A DNA stretch of 64,000 nucleotides from Nostoc sp. MS1 (GCF_019976755.1 NZ_AP023441.1:6817501-6881500); one strand, 5' to 3'. Counted from the first letter of the stretch, positions 26,060 to 35,863 are shown. Notes: generated by a model not told the origin, from the sequence alone. Made by a program: numbers and translations.

Positions 26060-26953
26060 ATGACCACCAATTTTAATGATGAAAGAATGTCCCATGAATC
26101 ATCGAAAACAATTCTAGTAATTGAAGATGAGGCTGATACTCGCAATCTATTTTTAGTGGTGCTTGAGGCTAATGGTTATGATGCCATAGTGGCAGAAAAT
26201 GGTGTTACAGGGATTCAACAGGCACATAAACATCTACCGGACTTAATTATCTGCGATATTATGATGCCTGACATGGATGGTTATAGTGTTTTAGATACTC
26301 TACGCCAAGACCCTTTAACAGCAATTATTCCCTTCATTTTTCTGACGGGAAACCAAGATAAAGCCAGTCTGCGTAAAGGTATGGAGTTGGGTGCAGATGA
26401 TTATCTTACCAAACCTTCTACCATAGAAGAGATACTCAAAGCGATCGCCACCCGTTTAGAAAAGCAAGCTATCCTGAGATATTGGTATGCAGCGAAATCT
26501 CACGAACTTTCCGAAGCTTTGGCTGTAGAGTCTGAGTTAATTTTCCCTACTATTCCCCACCTCAAAGAAGTTTTTGATTACATAGAAGCTCATTATCATC
26601 AGGGAATTACATTATCAGATGTCGCTAGTGCTGTGGGTTATTCATCAGCTTATCTTACCAGTAGAGTTTCCAGAGAAACCGGAGATACCGTAAACGGCTG
26701 GATATTGAAACGACGCATGGCCGCAGCGCGTCCTTTACTCAAGGATACCAACAAAAGCATTGAACAAATTGCCACAGAGTTGGGTTATCAGAATGCTTGT
26801 CATTTCTCTCGCCAGTTCCGTCAATATCACGGTTTACCCCCCAAGGCTTGGAGAAAACAGCAACAGTCTCTCCAGTCTGGTAGAAGCTTGAAGCCACAAC
26901 TAAATCAAACTTGTCCTCAAACAGAAAGGTGTTTAATTGCTAGTCGGGGTTAA
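26060..26953 (+). CDS. Response regulator with AraC-type output
   Basis: 297 residues (a second ATG at codon 10 is also possible). The receiver domain covers about 16-135: Glu22/Asp23, phospho-acceptor Asp66 in 'LIICDIMMPDMDG', Thr96 and Lys118 ('YLTKPS'), so all key residues are present. A helical linker leads to two AraC-type helix-turn-helix motifs (about 170-275), 'ITLSDVASAVGYSSAYLTS' and 'SIEQIATELGYQNACHFSRQF'. It acts as a phosphorylation-controlled transcription factor. No histidine kinase is adjacent. Its 3' end overlaps the DUF3082 gene by 4 bp. Confidence 0.9.
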   Translation: MTTNFNDERMSHESSKTILVIEDEADTRNLFLVVLEANGYDAIVAENGVTGIQQAHKHLPDLIICDIMMPDMDGYSVLDTLRQDPLTAIIPFIFLTGNQDKASLRKGMELGADDYLTKPSTIEEILKAIATRLEKQAILRYWYAAKSHELSEALAVESELIFPTIPHLKEVFDYIEAHYHQGITLSDVASAVGYSSAYLTSRVSRETGDTVNGWILKRRMAAARPLLKDTNKSIEQIATELGYQNACHFSRQFRQYHGLPPKAWRKQQQSLQSGRSLKPQLNQTCPQTERCLIASRG

Positions 26954-27264
26954 TTACTTTTAGGCTTTGTCAACTGCTGTATTAATAACTGTACAGCCAA
27001 AGCCAATAAACCAATCGTCACTATCCCAAATATCGCTGTCCCCAAAGCTACTACACCAACTACCAAGGTACGCACGGCAGAGGTTAAGTTGATAACTAAC
27101 TGATTATCAGAATGGACAGGTTTTTTCGCAAAAGTTATGGCAATAGATATCATTAATTGATATAGAGCATATCCTAGTCCGCCAGACATCGCTGCGCCAG
27201 TGATACAGCGTAGGGGAGTTGGCGGAACCTGTGTCGGCGTATCTGTTTGTGGAGTTTGGTTCAT
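26950..27264 (-). CDS. DUF3082 membrane protein
   Basis: 104 residues: a Pro/Thr-rich N-terminus, then two hydrophobic segments at about 25-45 and 65-95. The pattern 'LRCITGAAMSGGLGYALYQLM' identifies the cyanobacterial DUF3082 family, of unknown function. It precedes ispE on the same strand with an 86-bp repeat-rich gap (on this strand ispE is upstream), so both could share a transcript. Confidence 0.75.
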   Translation of the reverse strand: MNQTPQTDTPTQVPPTPLRCITGAAMSGGLGYALYQLMISIAITFAKKPVHSDNQLVINLTSAVRTLVVGVVALGTAIFGIVTIGLLALAVQLLIQQLTKPKSN

Positions 27265-27330
27265 AGTTATTAGTTATTAGTCATTGGTCATTGGTCATTA
27301 GTCAACAGTCCATAGTTAATTAATGTCTCC
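27265..27330. repeat. 7-base repeats (TTAGTCA / TTGGTCA type)
   Basis: Tandem 7-base units such as TAGTTAT, TAGTCAT and TGGTCAT fill the gap between ispE and the DUF3082 gene. Confidence 0.75.
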
Positions 27331-27350
27331 CTTGTCTTTTTTCTCTCCTG

Positions 27351-28298
27351 TTAACTGTCAACTGTCAACACTTTCACCCCATGTGCAATGGTGCGAGTTA
27401 CAAATAATTCTAAATCTTCGTCGGGGATTGTTTGTCTTACTTGTTGCTTAATTTGTTGGGCTTGTTGTTGAGTTTCGCAAAGTGCAAATACTGAGGGGCC
27501 GGAACCGGACATCATGGTTCCTATAACTCCTGGTTGAGATGCAAACAACTCTCGTAGTTGCAAAACTTGGGGATAGGAAGGTAATACTACTTTCTCTAAA
27601 TCATTATGCAGCTTTTGGGCGATCGCAATCGCATCTTTTTCGAGAATAGCTTTAACTATAGGCCCTGAATGGACTGCGGCGGCACGGGCTGCTAAATCGT
27701 TGGTATCGTGAAGATAGGTATGACCATATTCTTGCCGATAGGTTGTATACGCCCAAGCAGTGGAAACTTCCAAGCTGCGATATTTGCCCAATACTATATA
27801 TATATGATCCAAACTTGGTAAAGGGGAAAGTTGTTCACCCCTACCCGTGGCGATGACTGTTCCACCAGCAACGCAAAAGGGAACATCGGAACCCAAAATA
27901 GCACCCAACTCTTCTATTTCCGTTTGAGTAAGTCCCAAGTTCCACAGTAAGTCTATCCCCACCAATACGGCGGCGGCGTTTGTTGAACCTCCAGCCAAGC
28001 CAGCCGCTACAGGAATATTTTTATTCAGGGTGATTTCTACACCGCCATATTTGGCGAAGGCTTCAGGAAATTTTGTCGCCATCAGTTCGGCGGCGCGATA
28101 GATTAAATTACTTTTATCTGTGGGAACTTGTGGATGGTTGCAATTTACGCGGATAGTTCTATCGTTGATGGAATATATTTCAATCTCGTCAGCTAGGTCG
28201 ATACTTTGCAATATCATCACTAACTCATGAAAACCATCTGGTCTGTTGCCGATGATTTCTAGATACAAGTTGATTTTAGCAGGGGCGATTAGTTTCAT
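27351..28298 (-). CDS. ispE: 4-diphosphocytidyl-2-C-methyl-D-erythritol kinase
   Basis: 315 residues of the GHMP kinase family, the fourth step of the MEP isoprenoid pathway. 'APAKINLYLEIIGNRPDGFHE' opens the protein, 'PVAAGLAGGSTNAAAVL' is the ATP-binding motif near 92-108, 'LGSDVPFCVAGG' lies near 135-147, and 'GTMMSGSGPSVFAL' near 260 is the third GHMP motif. Length fits the family. It follows rsmA on the same strand; the two are often neighbours in bacteria. Confidence 0.95.
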   Translation of the reverse strand: MKLIAPAKINLYLEIIGNRPDGFHELVMILQSIDLADEIEIYSINDRTIRVNCNHPQVPTDKSNLIYRAAELMATKFPEAFAKYGGVEITLNKNIPVAAGLAGGSTNAAAVLVGIDLLWNLGLTQTEIEELGAILGSDVPFCVAGGTVIATGRGEQLSPLPSLDHIYIVLGKYRSLEVSTAWAYTTYRQEYGHTYLHDTNDLAARAAAVHSGPIVKAILEKDAIAIAQKLHNDLEKVVLPSYPQVLQLRELFASQPGVIGTMMSGSGPSVFALCETQQQAQQIKQQVRQTIPDEDLELFVTRTIAHGVKVLTVDS

Positions 28299-28299
28299 G

Positions 28300-28377
28300 G
28301 TCAGTTATCAGTTGTCAGTTATCAGTTATCAGTTGTCAGTTATCAGTTATCAGTTATCAGTTATCAGTTATCAGTTG
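28300..28377. repeat. Tandem TCAGTTATCAG / TCAGTTGTCAG repeat array
   Basis: About ten units of CAGTTAT or CAGTTGT in tandem between ispE and rsmA. The last units form the final codons of rsmA. Confidence 0.9.
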
Positions 28378-29226
28378 TTCTTCTCCCTCATTTCCCTCAT
28401 CTCCCCTACTTCCTACTCCCACCAAGTTGGCTAACTCTACCCACTGCTGAGTGCTGATGTCTTCTGCTCTAGCTTGGGGGTCTATATTTAATTGTTCCAT
28501 TAATTGGGTGAGGCGATCGCGGTCAACTACTGATTGCAAATTATTACGTAGCATTTTGCGTTTAGCGCTGAACCCCAACTTTACCAAAGTCTCTAACCTT
28601 TTTGGCTCCTGCGCGGGAATTTCTATGGGTCGAGGACGCAAGCGCACGACTGCGGAATCTACTTTTGGTGGTGGGTGAAAGGCACTAGCCGGAACGTGAC
28701 AAATTAATTCACAATCAGCTAAATACTGTACTCTGACTGATAATGCACCAAAGGTTCTCGATCCTGATTTAGCATATAACCTTTCGGCAACTTCTTTTTG
28801 AATTAATAATACTATCGAATCAAATGGTTCGGGGTTGGGGTTGGCGATAGTGCCTAATAGTTTTTCGATTATCGGCCCGGTGATGTTATAGGGGATGTTA
28901 GCTACAACTTTATTTTGCTTTTGGAAGTTGGAAAATGCAACTAAATTTGCTGCTAAATCTAGAGTGAGAAAATCACCTTGTAACAGTAAAAAATTCTCTT
29001 TCTTCCCTAATTGTTTCGCCAATAATGCACATAAATCTCTATCAATTTCTACTGCTAATAAAGACTCTACCAGAGGTAATAAACGCTTAGTCAGAATGCC
29101 CGTACCGGGGCCGATTTCCAATATGCGGTCATTTGTACTACACTCTGCCGCCTTAACGATCGCGTCGAGTACCTTATCACTTTTGAGCCAATGTTGAGCA
29201 AAGAGCTTGCGCGGTCGTACCATCAA
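28357..29226 (-). CDS. rsmA: 16S rRNA adenine dimethyltransferase (KsgA)
   Basis: 289 residues. The enzyme dimethylates two adjacent adenines near the 3' end of 16S rRNA. SAM-binding 'ILEIGPGTGILTKRLL' and catalytic 'VVANIPYNITGPIIEKLL' (NIPY motif) are intact, with 'FHPPPKVDSAVVRL' near 190. The last residues after 'VELANLVGVG' are acidic and then coded by the TCAGTTA repeat ('QLITDN'), which suggests that the original C-terminus was replaced or extended. Genes rsmA-ispE lie in the same order as in many bacteria. Confidence 0.95.
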   Translation of the reverse strand: MMVRPRKLFAQHWLKSDKVLDAIVKAAECSTNDRILEIGPGTGILTKRLLPLVESLLAVEIDRDLCALLAKQLGKKENFLLLQGDFLTLDLAANLVAFSNFQKQNKVVANIPYNITGPIIEKLLGTIANPNPEPFDSIVLLIQKEVAERLYAKSGSRTFGALSVRVQYLADCELICHVPASAFHPPPKVDSAVVRLRPRPIEIPAQEPKRLETLVKLGFSAKRKMLRNNLQSVVDRDRLTQLMEQLNIDPQARAEDISTQQWVELANLVGVGSRGDEGNEGEEQLITDN

Positions 29227-29623
29227 TTTTCCTTACTATATCTAAATCTGAGCATTTTACAAAAAATCCATTTCTTACTTTTTTCTTACTTTTAGCTGCC
29301 GATTTTTTGGGCTTTTTGTTAGTTGTTCTATTGACTTTAAGTAATACATGTGGTAAAAGCTATGTGCGATCGCCCGAAAGTATCCGACAATAAAAGTGCT
29401 GAAATATCCTCCTCTTATCCATCCTTTGAGAATATTATCAGATGACCTTACTTAAATAATTAACATTCCCCAAACGCACATAAATAAGTAAATAAAAAAA
29501 CCACCCACAACAAGGATAGAATCTTACTCATTTTAAAATTATTACCACAAGAAAAACTCTCCTCAACTCCTCATATTCCTCTGCGTAAACCTCCGCGTTC
29601 CTCCGCGTTTAAAAAACAGACTT
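29227..29623. other. Intergenic region with a dispersed repeat
   Basis: About 400 bp without a gene. The end near 29576-29612 ('CCTCTGCG...CTCCGCGTTTAAAAAA') belongs to a repeat family also seen at 46517-46612, and in inverted form at 51165-51205. One HIP1-like site lies at 29366. Confidence 0.5.
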
Positions 29624-30808
29624 TCAAAACACACCCACCTTATCCACTGTCTCCCAAGGTAAATCTATATCCTGCCTTCCCACATGACCATAAGCAGCAA
29701 GTTTCCTGTAAAAACCACCCTTAATTAATGATGGTAAATGCCTCAAATTAAACTCCTTAAGTATCCCCGCCAAACGAAAATCAAAATGCTTTTCTAATAA
29801 AATCGTGATATCCTCATCCGATATCTTCCCCGTACCAAAAGTTTCTACTTGCACACTCACAGGTCGAGAAAGACCGATAGAATAACTCAACTGCACCTCA
29901 CATTCATCAGCGAGATTTGCAGCTACAACATTTTTCGCAGCATAACGGGCAACATAAGCACCCACCCTATCTATTCTGATGGGGTCTTTACCACTTAAAG
30001 CCGAACCACTGTGCTTAGAATATTCACCGTAGGTATCTATCGCATTTTTTCTGCCAGTTAAACCAGAATGTACCGCCGGGCCGCCAACAATAAAAGCACC
30101 ATCGGGGTTAATAAATATTCTCGTTTTTTCATCTGGTTGAATTGCTTCATCAGCAAACACAGGATAAATCACAGTCTCTCGAATATCATCCTGTAATTGC
30201 TTTAAATCTGGCTTGCCAACTTTATTTTGACTGGCGATGACTGTAATACTATGGATGCGATAGGGACGACGATTTTTATATTCCACTCCCACTTGGGTTT
30301 TACCATCGGGAGTCAGGTAACTCAAAATATTTTGTCGCTTCACCTGGGTGAGTCGTTTAGCTAGTTTGTGTGCTAACCATATGGGTAACGGCATGAGGAC
30401 AGGTGTTTGATGACAAGCGAAACCGAACACCGTTGCTTGGTTGGTGACGGTAATTTGTTCTATTTGGGCATCAGATAATTTTTGTTCATCGAATAGATGA
30501 TAGGGGTCAGACGGTAATTCCTTTAAGCTAGTCAAGATGCTACAGTTTTTCCCATTGAACTCCATCTGTTCATAACCAACTTGGTCAATTACCTGTCTGG
30601 CTATGTTGGTAAAATCGACATTAGTATTAGGTTCAAATCTGGCGGCGATAAACACGATGCCAGTAGATGCAGCGCATTCAGTAATGACTCTAGCGTAGGG
30701 GTCTTGTTGTAAAAATCTATCAACGATCGCATCACTAATCTGATCACACAGTTTATCAGGATGCCCCTCTGTGACTGATTCAGATGTAAACATGAAATCT
30801 TTTTTCAT
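29624..30808 (-). CDS. Divergent S-adenosylmethionine synthetase (MetK-like)
   Basis: 394 residues that align along the MetK fold: 'MFTSESVTEGHPDKLCDQISDAIVD' at the start, 'GKTQVGVEY', 'FINPDGAFIVGGPAVHSGLTGRKN' and 'GAYVARYAAKNVV' follow the family order. Two catalytic loops differ: the usual GAGDQG is 'VTNQATVFGFA', and GPxGDAGLTGRK has His-Ser where Gly-Asp is expected. This may be a paralogue, with lower activity or a changed substrate, next to a housekeeping copy elsewhere. It lies about 60 bp downstream of the P-type ATPase gene on the same strand. Confidence 0.8.
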   Translation of the reverse strand: MKKDFMFTSESVTEGHPDKLCDQISDAIVDRFLQQDPYARVITECAASTGIVFIAARFEPNTNVDFTNIARQVIDQVGYEQMEFNGKNCSILTSLKELPSDPYHLFDEQKLSDAQIEQITVTNQATVFGFACHQTPVLMPLPIWLAHKLAKRLTQVKRQNILSYLTPDGKTQVGVEYKNRRPYRIHSITVIASQNKVGKPDLKQLQDDIRETVIYPVFADEAIQPDEKTRIFINPDGAFIVGGPAVHSGLTGRKNAIDTYGEYSKHSGSALSGKDPIRIDRVGAYVARYAAKNVVAANLADECEVQLSYSIGLSRPVSVQVETFGTGKISDEDITILLEKHFDFRLAGILKEFNLRHLPSLIKGGFYRKLAAYGHVGRQDIDLPWETVDKVGVF

Positions 30809-30869
30809 AATTCACCTTGAGAGTGAGGAGTAATAAATTTCCCTGTCTACCTTGTCTAGCCCCTATCCC

Positions 30870-33860
30870 TCATCTTTTTTTTTGAATTTTGAATTTTGAA
30901 TTTTGAATTGTCTTACTTCCTTCATTCACAACTAGAGGTAACAAAGCACTACCACCAATAACTGCACCATCTACTAGACCAATAGAGGTAATCTTCAACA
31001 GATTTCTTAGCGGTGGAACAGCTACAGCTACTAATTGCAAGGCAAAAGAACCAGTCACCGCCGCAGTTAAGTAGGGGTTCTTGGGAAGTTTTTCTTGACT
31101 AAATATGCTGTGTTTTTCGGAACGGCTGCTAATTGTATGTAGGAGTTGGGCGGTTGTCAGACTCATGAAAGCCAGGGTGCTAGCTTGGGGACTGATACCA
31201 TATTTGAGGAGGCCGTAACCGTATGCGGCTAGAGTGCCGGCAGATATAGTGGCTGACTCAAAGGTAATGCGGCCGAAATCTGACTTCTTAATTATCGAGT
31301 CTTGGGGGTTGCGGGGTGGTTGACTTAAGACATCTGGTTCCGGCGCTTCCATTGCTAGGGATAAGCCAGGGAAAATATCTGTAACTAAATTTAGCCAGAG
31401 TAGTTGAATGGCATTTAGGGGTTCGCCAATACCTGCGGCTGTGGCGGTAGTCATGACGATGATTTCACTTAAGTTTGTCGCCAACAGAAAATGCACCGAC
31501 TTACGAATGTTGTTGTAAATTGTCCTTCCCCGACTCACAGCAATAATCATTGTTTCTAGTCGGTCATCTTCTAAAACAATATCTGCTACTTCACGGGCGA
31601 CATCGGTTCCCCCCTTACCCATCGCCACACCAACTTGGGCAGCTTTCAAAGCAGGGGCATCGTTAATACCATCGCCAGTCATAGCGACAACTTTACCCGC
31701 ACCTTGTAAAGCTTGGACGATTTGGAGTTTGTTGCTGGGACTGATGCGGGCAAATACATCTACCTTATCGCTGAGGGCAGTTAAGGCTTCGGGGGTGAGG
31801 TTGTTGAGGTTGGTGGAGTCGAGGATTTCTAATTGAGGCGATCGATTTAATTCTAATTCTTTTGCGATCGCATAAGCTGTAGGACTTTGATCCCCAGTAA
31901 TCATGACTGTATTGATCCCCGCATGGTGGAAGTCGGCAATTAATTCCTTTGCCCCCCTTCTAATGGGATCGGCCATCCCTACCAAACCCAACCAAATCAA
32001 GTCTGCTTCATGGTTGCCGTTGTGAGATTCATCTATATGGTTGTAAGCGACACCCAACACCCGCAACGCCTTACCCGCCATGCGGTCATTTTCAATTTCC
32101 AAAAATTGGCGGTCTTCGTCGGTTAAAGGGGCGACTTGACCATCCTTCATCCACCCTTGGCACATCTGCGCCACTTCACCAGGGCTACCCTTCACAGCAA
32201 CTAATTTATGTCCATTATGAGTTTCATGGATGGTACTCATAATATTGCGATTTTCCGATCGCAGGTTCGTTTGTAGTAAGGGATACTTATCTCGTAAAGA
32301 AACTGCATCTACCCCAGCCGCAATACTCATGTAAATTAAGGCGTTTTCTGTCGCCGAACCTGTAACTACATACTCACCCTCGGTCTTACTGACTTGGGTT
32401 TCATTACACAAAACTGAGACATGAATCAGCTTTAACAGTTCATCGTACATATAGGGGTTGATATTTTCCTGCCCAGCGATGAACTGACCATCGACTACTT
32501 TAATTTCCCGCGAGTTGGTGTGAATTTCCACCACCGACATTTTATTTTCCGTAATTGTCCCAGTCTTATCCATGCAAATTGTCTGCACGGAACCCAAAGC
32601 TTCCACCGCACTCAAACTACGTACCAGGACGTTATTCCGCCGCATATCGCGGATACCCAAAGCTAAGGTTGTGGTGGCAATTGTTGGTAAACCTTCAGGA
32701 ACAGCCGCCACCGCTAAAGATATGGATGACTTCAACATCTGCACTATTCCATATCCCCGCAGTAGTCCCATACCAAACACCAACCCGCAAAGACCCATGC
32801 CAATAATTACGAGTTGACCACCTACCTCATCTAATTGTCTGGCCAGGGGTGTTTCTGTAACATTGGCTGTACCTACTAGGGTTTGGATATGACCCATCTC
32901 CGTGAATTGACCAGTAGCTACAACCGCCGCCAGTCCTTGACCCCCGGTGATGTAGGTTCCCCTGTAGATCATATTTAAGCGATCGCCTAAAGGTACATCT
33001 TCCCCAGTCAAAGATGCAGTATTCTTACTAATAGGCAGACTCTCGCCAGTTAAAGCCGATTCATCAATACTTAAATTATCTGCCGCAACCAGTCTGGCAT
33101 CTGCGGCTATATAACTACCCGGTTTGAGAATTAAAATATCTCCCACCACTACATTTTCTGTAGGAATTTCCTGTGGCTTCCCATCCCGTACCACCCAAGC
33201 AGAAGTTTGTTCTTGATGCTTCAAAGAATGAATGATGCGTTCTGACTGAGTTTCCGTAGCGAAGCCAATGACAGCATTCAACCCTACCACACCCAAAATT
33301 ACCACAGCATCAATCAATCCTCCAGTAAATACCGAAACCCCAGCCGCCACACCCAGCAAAGCCACGGGTAGAGATTTGAACTGGTCAACTAAGATACTTA
33401 AACTAGAACGCACCTCCATCTGGGAAAGTACATTTGCCCCGTATATACTTAAATTATTGGCAGCCGCCTCATTAGATAGTCCTGATGAAGAGGTTTTAAA
33501 GGTATCTAAAACAGTGTTTGCTGGCATTAAATGCCAAGCTTCCGTTTTTTGCTGTTTACTAGCAGCGATTTGTTTCTTCTTCTTAACAATTTTCCCTGGC
33601 TTTTTCGCCCTAACTAGCTGACTGCTCTTGCGATAATTTAATATAACTTCATCAATTAAATAAGCAATTTGCTTGTAATTATATTTTGGCGAGAAAAATA
33701 CCAAGATATTGCTTGTAGAAATGTTAGCTGAAATATCAATAATTTCCGGTCTATTGATGAGCGATCGCTCCAAATATGCTTTTAGAGATAGGGAACGATA
33801 AAGTTCTTTTACCTTATATCTAGCTCTCCCTTTGACATTAGTATGTATTGCTTGAATCAC
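30870..33860 (-). CDS. P-type cation ATPase (PEGL/Ca2+-ATPase-like) with N-terminal domain
   Basis: 996 residues. An N-terminal domain of about 80 residues ('VKGRARYKVKELYRSLSLKA') resembles an HMA-like domain without metal cysteines, followed by a Lys-rich linker. The core has TGES at 271-274, 'PEGLP' at 388-392, phosphorylated Asp431 in 'MDKTGT', and 'TGDGINDAPAL' in the hinge. PEGL in the M4 region is typical of Ca2+/Mn2+ type pumps. The extreme C-terminus ('IQNSKFKIQKKR') is coded by an AATTCAAA repeat. Confidence 0.88.
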   Translation of the reverse strand: MIQAIHTNVKGRARYKVKELYRSLSLKAYLERSLINRPEIIDISANISTSNILVFFSPKYNYKQIAYLIDEVILNYRKSSQLVRAKKPGKIVKKKKQIAASKQQKTEAWHLMPANTVLDTFKTSSSGLSNEAAANNLSIYGANVLSQMEVRSSLSILVDQFKSLPVALLGVAAGVSVFTGGLIDAVVILGVVGLNAVIGFATETQSERIIHSLKHQEQTSAWVVRDGKPQEIPTENVVVGDILILKPGSYIAADARLVAADNLSIDESALTGESLPISKNTASLTGEDVPLGDRLNMIYRGTYITGGQGLAAVVATGQFTEMGHIQTLVGTANVTETPLARQLDEVGGQLVIIGMGLCGLVFGMGLLRGYGIVQMLKSSISLAVAAVPEGLPTIATTTLALGIRDMRRNNVLVRSLSAVEALGSVQTICMDKTGTITENKMSVVEIHTNSREIKVVDGQFIAGQENINPYMYDELLKLIHVSVLCNETQVSKTEGEYVVTGSATENALIYMSIAAGVDAVSLRDKYPLLQTNLRSENRNIMSTIHETHNGHKLVAVKGSPGEVAQMCQGWMKDGQVAPLTDEDRQFLEIENDRMAGKALRVLGVAYNHIDESHNGNHEADLIWLGLVGMADPIRRGAKELIADFHHAGINTVMITGDQSPTAYAIAKELELNRSPQLEILDSTNLNNLTPEALTALSDKVDVFARISPSNKLQIVQALQGAGKVVAMTGDGINDAPALKAAQVGVAMGKGGTDVAREVADIVLEDDRLETMIIAVSRGRTIYNNIRKSVHFLLATNLSEIIVMTTATAAGIGEPLNAIQLLWLNLVTDIFPGLSLAMEAPEPDVLSQPPRNPQDSIIKKSDFGRITFESATISAGTLAAYGYGLLKYGISPQASTLAFMSLTTAQLLHTISSRSEKHSIFSQEKLPKNPYLTAAVTGSFALQLVAVAVPPLRNLLKITSIGLVDGAVIGGSALLPLVVNEGSKTIQNSKFKIQKKR
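30873..30909. repeat. AATTTTG / AATTCAAA tandem repeat forming a gene end
   Basis: Four units of GAATTTT overlap the last codons of the P-type ATPase. Related units occur at 21408-21422, 48588-48604 and 59030-59048. Confidence 0.8.
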
Positions 33861-34293
33861 CTCGATAGCAACTCCTGTAACGTTCTGAGCCGATCTAAAC
33901 TTCTATAATATGTCTGCCTGCAACTAATTATAAAGATTAAAAATAGGGTTTATATTCACAAAAAATGTTAAGAGTTTCAAAGTTATATTCATCACAACTT
34001 AACAGATATAATTATCTTCTACATTCTTTTATCAAATCTAGCCTTGGCATTGCATCAACAAAATTTTACTCTGATAGAATATTAACCATATAAAACATTA
34101 CTTAAATAAATTTATCCATCCATCAGCCTAAAGTCACAAACAACAAATGACAATTAGCTTTTTCTCATCAATAATCTAACTTAGCGATTATTCAAACTAC
34201 CTCTTTAGTCTGAAGGATTCACTAAATAAAAATGCTAGTAGTAATTAGGTGGCTTGCCAGCCAACATATTCATAACTAACACATACTAAATAA
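33861..34293. other. Intergenic region
   Basis: AT-rich DNA between the divergent P-type ATPase and PPOX genes; probably carries both promoters. Nothing else recognised. Confidence 0.4.
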
Positions 34294-34737
34294 ATGACAA
34301 TTTCTACAGACCGCAATCAACAAATTCAACAGTTGCAACAACTAATTCAAGACATCGATTATGTCATGCTAACTACCATTGATGATGATGGCAGTTTACA
34401 CAGTCGCCCAATGTACTTTAATGGTGATATTGACACCAATGGCACACTCTGGTTTTTCTCATCTGCTAGTTCTCACAAAACCTTGGAAGTAGAAAACCGT
34501 CAACAGGTGAGTGTTAACTTTTCATCCCCAAATCAGCAGCGATTTGTATCTATATCAGGTACAGCAGAATTAGTAAAAGACCGTCAAAAACTTGAAGAAG
34601 AATGGCAGCCTGAATTAGAAACTTGGTTTCCCCAAGGATTAAATGAACCCGATATTGCTTTACTCAAAGTGAACATCAATAGAGTAGATTATTGGGAGAA
34701 TGAATCCAATTTTCATGCCAAAACAATTAGTCTATAA
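34294..34737 (+). CDS. PPOX-family general stress protein
   Basis: 147 residues with a split-barrel flavin-binding fold: 'YVMLTTIDDDGSLHSRPMYF' and 'LWFFSSASSHKTLEVENRQQVSVNFSS' are classic general-stress-protein-26-type pieces. Members bind FMN, FAD or F420 and reduce small molecules; substrate unknown. A strong hairpin follows the stop codon. No operon partner. Confidence 0.85.
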   Translation: MTISTDRNQQIQQLQQLIQDIDYVMLTTIDDDGSLHSRPMYFNGDIDTNGTLWFFSSASSHKTLEVENRQQVSVNFSSPNQQRFVSISGTAELVKDRQKLEEEWQPELETWFPQGLNEPDIALLKVNINRVDYWENESNFHAKTISL

Positions 34738-34746
34738 ATGATGCAA

Positions 34747-34787
34747 ATATTGATAAGGATGAAGATAGATTTTATCCTTATCAATAT
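34747..34787 (+). terminator. Long stem-loop terminator after the PPOX gene
   Basis: Perfect 14-bp stem ATATTGATAAGGAT (34747-34760) / ATCCTTATCAATAT (34774-34787). It starts 9 bp after the PPOX stop. No clean T-run follows. Confidence 0.6.
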
Positions 34788-35347
34788 ATAGAGACATCAC
34801 TATTTTAATCATATAGATATGCAAGTATGGACTCACATTTGCTTGTTACTACTTATACAGTAATATACTACGGTATTTGCTTTGTTTAAATATAAAGAAA
34901 ATTTAAGTATTAACCTTGAGGCGATCGCCACAACACATCTTACCTCAATATTCCCAAAACTAACCTGATATCAGGCAGATGGTAAACAGGGAAACTGTTG
35001 AACGAAAAAATACCTATCTTAATGATTAACATTAATTGTTTACAATCGACACTCAACAACGTTGCAGAGTAAAAATCTTGTTGTTGTAAAGTTAATTCGT
35101 TAGATTATTTATACAAGTATAACTTTTCACTTACTTTACTTAAAAATTCATCCATCGTAGAGTAAGAATAGTTTAAATTTTTTAGAATCATATCAAATTT
35201 ATTTTGAGGTTTGTTGATTTAGCTTACTACATCAGCAACTTCAGTTAATATTAATCAGGTTTTACTGTTTAGTTGCTCATCCTGACTTAGTAGCTCACTT
35301 GGTATTAATTTCAACTCATTCAATAGCTTTTAGCCCTCATTGCTCCC
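34788..35347. other. Intergenic region
   Basis: 560 bp without a gene. One HIP1-like site near 34921; otherwise AT-rich. Contains the upstream region of the 170-residue protein. Confidence 0.4.
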
Positions 35348-35860
35348 ATGCTGACCCATCACCGCAAACCCGTGTGCTTATCACTCATATCAACTGATCT
35401 GCCATTCTGGTCAGTTGTGGAAACTGCTGGAACACTATATCAAAAAGATATTGATAGGTTCCATTTATTACTGACTGCACCACCACTAATCACCTGTGAA
35501 ATAGCTAGTCCCGAAAATCCAGAAGAAAAACTTTTACCTCGTACTAGTAAAGCTTATGCCCCTGCTAGTCCTAGAGTTTTATGGTTAGAAATTTCTCCCT
35601 ATCGAGTAATTATGACCATGCAAGGTAACGACCAAGTAAGTTATCGTCACTTTTGGGAACAGGGGGTTTATGGTGTAAGTAGGTATTGGTTGCCTACCGA
35701 ATCATTACAACCAAGCGATCCCATTCGCTTACGAAACTATACCAATAGCTTAAGCCTAAGCGGACACGAACTGCCAGAAAATTTGCGTGTAGAATACGAA
35801 TTATGGGCAGAAAAAGTTCAATTAGGTCGCTATATTCTTAATTTAGAAATTCAACATTAA
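35348..35860 (+). CDS. Conserved-looking hypothetical protein, 170 residues
   Basis: Not recognised. The sequence is a mix of beta-strand-like segments ('PRVLWLEISPYRVIMTMQG', 'LRVEYELWAEKVQLGRYILNLEI') with no signal peptide or membrane helix. Start ATG at 35348 follows a TTGCTCCC region without a good Shine-Dalgarno. It is followed immediately by a strong terminator, which supports a real transcription unit. Confidence 0.65.
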   Translation: MLTHHRKPVCLSLISTDLPFWSVVETAGTLYQKDIDRFHLLLTAPPLITCEIASPENPEEKLLPRTSKAYAPASPRVLWLEISPYRVIMTMQGNDQVSYRHFWEQGVYGVSRYWLPTESLQPSDPIRLRNYTNSLSLSGHELPENLRVEYELWAEKVQLGRYILNLEIQH

Positions 35861-35863
35861 TTA

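Noticed and set aside
28246..28434. Plus-strand ORF of repeated SVISYQL-type residues
   Set aside because: It is only a translation of the TCAGTTATCAG repeat overlapping ispE and rsmA.
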